A stretch of DNA of 64,000 nucleotides from positions 9,172,520 to 9,236,519 of the forward strand of contig NC_054389.1 of assembly GCF_001625195.1 (NCBI RefSeq), given 5' to 3'. Every line of letters begins with the position of its first letter. Position 1 is the first letter of the stretch. Under the pieces are notes generated by a model. The model made no database searches, was not told the origin of the DNA, and saw only the letters and a program-made list of their open reading frames with translations. The DNA is from Drechmeria coniospora (taxonomy: Eukaryota > Ascomycota > Sordariomycetes > Hypocreales > Ophiocordycipitaceae). Shown piece by piece: positions 57,931-64,000 of this stretch. Both the position numbers and the translations under genes were made by a program.

Positions 57931-58469
57931 GTCCAACGCGTGCACGCAAGGGGGGAGGAAGAAAAGAAGAAGCTGGCAGTGGAAGCTGGTCAGGTGGGTA
58001 AAGTGGAAAGGCTGCCATGGGCCGCGAGGGTATTTAAGTCGGGAGTGGGTTCGACACGCTGGGGACGCGTGCGCTGGACGGACGCATCGCGTTGGCGTTG
58101 GCGTCGGCGCTTGAGCACTGCACCGTACCGCAGGACTTTACGGGTAGGGCACGGCGGTGGAGGCGCACTGTAAGTAGAGGACTTGGGGCGCTGCGAGCCG
58201 GCGCGCCGTAGCGCGGGGTGCCTGGTTCCAGCGCCCTGGACGGCGGGCGGATGCGTTTGGGGATTAGCCGCTCACGTCCATGCCACGTCGGGAGCAATTT
58301 CACTACCAGGCAAGAAGTATCGGTACCACCGTAGGCAGCCGTTCAGGTCGTCCACAAGTGTAGGTGTACATGTGCCTGTTTGTGGCCAGAGGCGGCCTGC
58401 AGGAGCCTGTCAGTTCCACGCCCCCACGGAGACGGCGGCGGAGCTCCCTGCCAGCTACTAGGTTAGTAG

Positions 58470-59345
58470 GTACCTAATCCATCACCATACCTGTACAGTA
58501 CTTACCGTACAGCGCAGTGCCGTGTGCAAGTACCCTTACAGTACACTTGCTCCGCGGTGCTACGTACTGTAAATACCCCTGTGCTTACTGCACTTGCAGC
58601 CAGCACCCACCACCTGCGGTGCCAGGAGGACCTGCCCCCCAAGTGCGCTGTAGCAGCGTATTGCGGCTGCTTGCCGCAGCAAAGCATCGCACCTTGGCTG
58701 CCAAAGTTCGGACAGGAACTGCGTCTGCAAATCCGAGCTCTGCACTTTGACGGAGCGGTCGGATGCGAATGAGAGCCTGCAGGCGATGCAGCCTCGGCTC
58801 CCTGTCGAGACCCAGGTTTGATCGCCAGGTGTTGGGGGCAGCGGATAATTCGCCGACTGGCCAATGCGGCGAGCCTCTGGAAACTTGGCTTTGGGTTCAG
58901 GACCAACACGTCTCCACCAGTGATGGATCGCGTATTACCTCATTTCTGATGCAAGTACAGGTACGGGCAAGTACTGGCCTCGTACGGCGTACTTGTTTCT
59001 ACCGTGCTTCCAGTACCTCTAGAAGCAGTACCTGGAGTACCAGTACCTGCACAATTAGGGATATTGCACTCCGTACTCTGTACGTATCATGTACGAGTAC
59101 AGTATGCTCGTTCGTCCACAGAGTACTCCGTACATGCGAGTACTTGGTTGTACTTTGGTATTCTTCAAGTAGAAAGCATTAATACGGAGTACGGAGTACA
59201 GTAGTGCACAACTACGTACTGTGCAGTATTAAGTAATAGTACTTAAGTGCTAACTACGTACTGTACAGTAAGTAATAGTACTTAAGTGCTAATTGGTTAG
59301 TACTTAGTTACTAATACGGAGTACCTACTGTGCCTTTTGGTAATT
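58470..59345. repeat. Dense cluster of the dispersed GTAC motif
   Basis: Dozens of overlapping GTAC-centred words occur, including TACGGAGTACGGAGTAC near 59190 and a near-repeat of about 45 bp (AACTACGTACTGT ... AGTAATAGTACTTAAGTGCTAA) at about 59210-59250 and 59251-59292. Confidence 0.75.
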
Positions 59346-62087
59346 ACAGTAGGTATCTGTAGCCAGGAGCTGTCAGTGTCGAGTCGACGTGCCGTATTAC
59401 TTGCACGAGTGCTACATGTAGGGAGTAATACATGTACAACTACGACAGATTTATTCACGTCCGCCTGCACTATTACACCCCGGTTTGCTCTCTCCCTCTC
59501 TCGCGCGCACAAACTTTCTCCTTCACGCTTGACGCCGTGGCACTTTGGTCGGATCGGATCGCTGCTCTCCTCGTCTCCAGTCGCAGCTGTTCGCTCCCTC
59601 TGTCGCTTGGCTGGCGCGTTCACAGAGTTATGCATAGGCACCGGGCAGGCGAGTCGCGGCTCATGGAACGGCCAGGACGCATCTTGTCGTCGTGTCCAAT
59701 GACTGAGTGTCTCTCGTTTGCTAGCTCGTGCGCGACGGCAGTGGGTGTGAGGGCTATGCTGGGCTCACGTCCTTCTTGTCGATGGCGAGCAGCGGACAGG
59801 GTACAGCGAAGGCGCAATAGTGCGTGGGCAAAAGTATAACGCAATCATTGTGTGCATCGGTACTCCGTACGCCGTATACAGTACTCGTACAGTACGCATG
59901 CGTATATGTTGTAATAATAGCACCTAGCTCCTAGTAGCAGTCGCCAGCTTGATCTGTCCATCCTTGACCTTGACGAACGCAAGCTGAGGGTATATAGCTC
60001 GCCGCCGTCGCCTTCGTTCCATCCAAGTTCTGTAGATGCAGCTCGATTGTCGCTGGCGGTGGCACTTTCTACTAAGACGACTCACTAGGTACAAGTACGC
60101 TCGTGCATGGAATTCCTGTGCTTGCTCGCAAGTACAATTTCCTCGCACATTTTTTCGTAATTACATGTACAATTTCCTCGTACTTGGTATTCCGCACACT
60201 GTACGGAGTACATGCACGGGAATAAGTACTGTAATTCATGTCACGGTTTGCACAAGTACTGCCGCAGATCGCGTCCACGCGTCGGTAGCGTCAAACCGCA
60301 TCCACCCAACTTAACCCGAGGAACCTAACCGAGTGAACCTTACCCTGGAGTGGGCACACGACAATTATCGGTGCAGGAAGCGGGCAAGCCTTGTGCTGTG
60401 CGTCATCAAAAAGTAACGCGTTTTCATGCCGCTGGAAAATACTCGTATCCCGGCAGGTTTCTAATTATTTTCGCATGTTCGTCGTCGTCGTGCCGATGGT
60501 GGTTGAGCGTTCATTGACATATTCGCCCAATCAGGCCAACTCTGTCAGGAAACAAGTTACGTTCAGCTCCCAGGGCTCCGGAATACGACAACCTTCCATC
60601 ACAAGCACAAGCCTGCAAGGACGACAGAAAAACAAGGCCATGCACTGCAGACGAGCAAAAAGAAGTGTTAACGTTAGGCTCGCGCCGACAATGTCATGAA
60701 GATCAAGTCTGCGAAAACGGTGACGGCCGTGTTGCTTCTTGGCTGCTCGTCTCTGCCCACTGCGAAGGTCACTGTTGGGGAGAAGAGGCCAAAAATAATG
60801 GTAGGCTCGTGAGCCGGGAGAGTACCCTTTCGTTTGCTCGGTGAGCCCTGGTCTATAAAAGTCCTTCTCCTGTCGACGTGCGGGGGGTGCGTCGTCTCGG
60901 GCTCGGGTGGACCGAAATCGGCACGATTCGAAATCGCGGGCCGAAGAAGTGGGCCTCGGGGACCCACTTCGGAGCGGAAGTGCGGGGAACGGCCGTGAGT
61001 GCGCTTGCCATCCAGGTGCCGAACGTGGCAAGAGCTCTGGTGACAGTCCGTCGGGTAGCGGCTGCGGTTCAGGCGGCGCGGCATGAAGTATGAAGCCATA
61101 TAAATCGTGTTCAGGTCCACCTGGGTGGGCGCCAGGAGAGGCCGCGAGCGACACGAAAGCTACAACACTCGGCCATGCCCGATTTGGTCACGGGCGAAGC
61201 TTTGGCGCCGGCGGCAGCATTCGGCGACGACCGGAAATGGAGCACTTCTCCCTGTGCTAGATTCAAGCACGGAGTATTGGCATGCTATTACTTTCATGGC
61301 TGCCGTCCGTATTGTGCTCTTGGCACCTGTCGTTTCCTCCCAGTAGCTTCCGCTGAACACGTTCGCATGATCCGCGCGGAGGAACTCGCCCGCGTGCAGC
61401 ATGAATCAAGTTCGCGTACATCTCCACTCCGGACGTCCACACCGTCGCCATGCTTGGCCCCCGTTGAGTCTTGGAGCATACGTGTGCAAATAGGTACATT
61501 GCGACGAAGTCTCGTGCCTTGGGTGGCCCTGTTCCGACGGCGGAGCCGCATGTCCAGATCCCGCTTCTGTACTCGGCATTCGGGACGAGTCAACTTTGCC
61601 ATCAGATAACATCGGCACCCTCACTCTAGCGTTTCCCTTCCCGGCCCATTTGACGTCTCCGTCACTGTTGGAAACTTGCGAGATGGTACGCCTGATGATG
61701 GAGATGCAGATGATCTGTTCGCCATCTTGGTCTTGTGCTTAGCCAAGCCAACGCTATGTAGGATGGCGTGAACTCTAAACGCCGCGAGCGCGACCTGTCA
61801 CCTCGAAACTTTAAATCATCTTCTTTTGACTATACGACCGGCCAGACGAGTGTGGAACGCGCCCTGCCATGGTGTGTGGTAATAATAAATAGTGCAGCGG
61901 GAACCTGATACCCGCCGCCGTCCCTCGCATCGCCTCTGCATCGATCGAACTCCGTAGCGTACGCGTTGTCGACTTTCGCGAGCCTCGAAGGCGGGAATCA
62001 ACGACAAGGGATCGGGAACGAAATCGCGACTGCTGCTCCGAATCGACAGCGCCGAGTAAGTGGCATCGGGAGAGCCGGCCGTACGAT

Positions 62088-63600
62088 ATGTTGGACAAGA
62101 CGACCTCCTTTCTCGACAGGCGTCCCTGCGATGTCAAACCGCTCACGGGGCCGTCATGGCAACGCATGGTTCCCTTGCGCCTCCTGCGCATCGCCATGAT
62201 CGTCACCGCGGCCATCTTCCTCTTTGGAGTCTACCATTTCAAGGATGAACTGCATCAGAGAGTCCAGCGGGAGAGCGTCCTGCCGCCGGTCGTGCCCCTG
62301 GTTGTGGCGGCCGCACCTCCTGCCGCCGAAGCCGCACCTCCCGCCGCCGAGGCCGCACCTCCCGTCGCCGAGGCCGCACCCGCCGCGCAGGCTGCGGTCC
62401 CCGCGGCTGATCCTCCGCCGGCTGCCAAGGAGGAGCCGCAGGAGCCCCCGAAGCCGCAGCTGTCCAACCAGGAGTTGTCGATGCTGGCGGCCGGGAACAG
62501 CACGCTTGGCTTCCGCTCCATCGAATGGATCAACCTCAAGCACCGCTTCGACCGGCTCGACGCCCTCTCCCTGCAGGCGTACCTGACCGGACTTGACGTG
62601 ACCATCGTTCCGGCCGTCGAGCCGGGCGAGATCTTTGACAGCGGGATGCCACCCACCCATCGGCCGGTGGTCAAGACGGAGGAAAAGGGCTGCTGGAGAG
62701 CGCATGCCAATGTAAGTCTCTCGCTCCGTCCGAGGTGGACACGGCTATCCCGTATCTGACCCGAAACCCGCTTGTTCGCAGATTTGGGCCAAGATGCTCA
62801 GGGAGAACACGCCGGCGACGCTCATCCTCGAAGCGGACGCGACCTGGGACATCAACATCAAGGAAATCATGATGAACTTCAACAAACATTTCACACCCTT
62901 CATCATCGAGCAGCGGTTGACGCCCCAAACCGAAGCCGGCTGGTACGCCATGAGGGAGGCCGAGAAGAAGGGCCCCGACCACGTGGAGCAGGTCGACTAC
63001 GACCCCAACGACCCCTGGCACAGCCGATACTGGGACGTCCTCTCCATCGGCCAGTGCTTCGAGGGTGACGCCTTCAAGTGGGCGAGCAAAAAGTTCCCCG
63101 ACCCCCACGTACCCGCCGGCAAGGATTTCTTCGGCGAGACGCTCGGCGAGGAGAGGGTGGTGCGTCAGTCGGGGGGCATGATTTGCACCACCGCCTACGC
63201 CGTCAGCCGGGCCGGTGCCGCCAAGCTTCTTGTCCGCGGCGCCATGGATCTCGACAATCCTGTCGACCAGCTCATCTCCCAGATGATCGCCGGCGGCGGC
63301 CTCAAGGTTTACAGCGTCATGCCCTCCATCATGGCCCAGTGGAAGTACGCGAACAACATCGGCATGGACGCCCGCCACGCAAACAGCGACGTCAACAAGA
63401 AAGAATCGAGCGACCCCCGGATCGACTGGACCGAGGTGAGGAAGACGGGAACCGTTTGGGTCGATAGGGAAAACCACCCCAATGTCGCCTTCAAGCAGAA
63501 TGCCTTGCGCGTCGCTTGGGAACGCATCGTCGGCGACCGATCTCTGACTGATTCCTCCACGGCGGACCCGAAGAAGGAGGAGGAGGAAAAGAAGGAGTGA
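62088..63600 (+). CDS. Glycosyltransferase family 25 type II membrane protein
   Basis: Two exons, 62088-62711 and 62782-63600, encode 480 residues. The 70-bp intron starts GTAAGT and ends GCAG. A short cytosolic tail is followed by a membrane anchor at about 32-51 (LLRIAMIVTAAIFLFGVYHF). A luminal stem comes next with an Ala/Pro/Glu-rich repeat at about 75-110 (units of APPAAEA). The catalytic region begins IEWINLKHRFDRLDALSLQAY and contains CWRAHAN, ILEADATWDINIKEIM (a DxD-like acidic site is not clear), GGMICTTAYAVSRAGAAKLL and NPVDQLISQM, matching the LPS-biosynthesis-type GT25 fold of fungi. It is likely to act in the Golgi on cell-wall or protein glycans; donor and acceptor are unknown. 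Confidence 0.88.
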
Positions 63601-64000
63601 CCAAATGCATGCCGGAGCCCTGATGTGGACTGGCGTACCATTGGCAAGAACAGAGGCTCCGAGGGCATGCGCAAGCTTCCACATAACCGTTTCGAGGGTG
63701 TCCCAAGGGAATGGGAGCGACTTCCCACGCTTTCGGCAGCTAATTGGAGTTCAGGAATGGGGGACCACATTCATCACTTTGCCGAATCTAGATCTGCCCA
63801 TAGACGATCGGATATCCTACGTGCCTTGCCATCAGCTAGAGAGAGTAGAGAGTGCTTGGAAGAGCCGAGAATGGCGCACACGGCCACCGAACGGACCATC
63901 TAGTATATTTGTACATTGCATTGTTTGAACAGGAAAGCTCGCTTCCTTACCACAACCACCTGCACCCGGGACGCTGCACATGAAACATCGAATCATCTAT
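63601..64000. other. Right-edge spacer
   Basis: Contains the 3' untranslated region of the GT25 gene. No further gene was seen up to the edge. Confidence 0.6.

Larger units (their letters stand above)
57620..62087. other. 4.5 kb spacer with the densest motif cluster
   Basis: The TOS4 leader region comes first, with TCGTG pentamer repeats at about 57640-57690 and an A run at 57913-57930. About 58470-59345 is the most concentrated block of the GTAC motif family in the window, and a second block lies at 59855-60240. Frames at 60531-61154 (minus) and 61175-61609 (plus) have no recognisable domain. Confidence 0.6.

Noticed and set aside
57620..58018. N-terminal extension of the TOS4-type protein to the ATG at 58018
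   Set aside because: It would translate an 18-base A run and low-complexity leader with no family similarity; the later ATG fits the domain start better.
60531..61154. Minus-strand frame of 207 codons
   Set aside because: No domain, no splice support, composition not gene-like, and a competing frame overlaps it.
62671..63684. Minus-strand frame of 337 codons opposite the GT25 gene
   Set aside because: Antisense shadow with no domain.
1..64000. CRISPR array, prophage, bacterial operon or secondary-metabolite cluster
   Set aside because: No regularly spaced repeats, phage genes or ribosome-binding-site-led operons were seen, and no polyketide, peptide or terpene synthase gene is present.

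Overview
The window is nuclear DNA of a filamentous ascomycete, most likely a Sordariomycete of the order Hypocreales. The evidence is: GC-rich genes with short introns (about 50-160 bp) carrying GT..AG ends and CTAAC/CTGAC-type branch sites; a White-collar-2 photoreceptor partner; a Pth11-like CFEM receptor; and a cholera/heat-labile-enterotoxin-like ADP-ribosyltransferase of the kind expanded in insect- and nematode-killing Hypocreales. The order-level call is inference. No rRNA, tRNA, CRISPR or bacterial-style operon was seen.

Layout, left to right: TIM10 (mitochondrial import chaperone, +), a Sin3-binding STB6-like protein (-), the GID ubiquitin-ligase RING subunit RMD5 (+), a UPF0658 Golgi membrane protein (-), a 3.6 kb spacer, an amidase (+), a DUF7721 protein (-), WC-2 (-), a 4.5 kb spacer, then an accessory pair made of a secreted enterotoxin-A-like ADP-ribosyltransferase (+) and a convergent CFEM-GPCR (-). 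A 4.5 kb gene desert follows. Then come TAM41 (mitochondrial CDP-DAG synthase, +), SYP1 (endocytic F-BAR/muHD adaptor, -), a Csk1-like kinase (+), LTN1/listerin (ribosome quality control E3, -), and a 1.86 kb Fot1/pogo transposon inactivated by RIP-like point mutations. The right part holds a mitochondrial Ser/Thr-rich protein with DLDKY repeats (+), a 76-residue conserved small protein (-), a secreted alpha/beta hydrolase (-), an unrecognised putative secreted protein (-), a TOS4/PLM2-type FHA protein (-), another 4.5 kb spacer, and a GT25 glycosyltransferase (+).

Most genes are single housekeeping functions and do not form a biosynthetic cluster. They touch mitochondria (TIM10, TAM41, the DLDKY protein), regulated proteolysis (RMD5, LTN1), endocytosis and Golgi (SYP1, UPF0658, GT25) and signalling or transcription (WC-2, Csk1, TOS4, STB6). 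The host-interaction signal is concentrated at 22.2-25.8 kb.

The spacers are unusually long. They are filled with a short near-palindromic motif family (core TACTCCGTAC / GTACGGAGTA, with GTACAGTAC and AAGTACTT relatives) that I did not notice inside any of the exons I modelled. This is the most pervasive unexplained structure in the window. All exon models were built by hand from splice signals, reading-frame continuity and family knowledge, and cDNA would be decisive for their ends.
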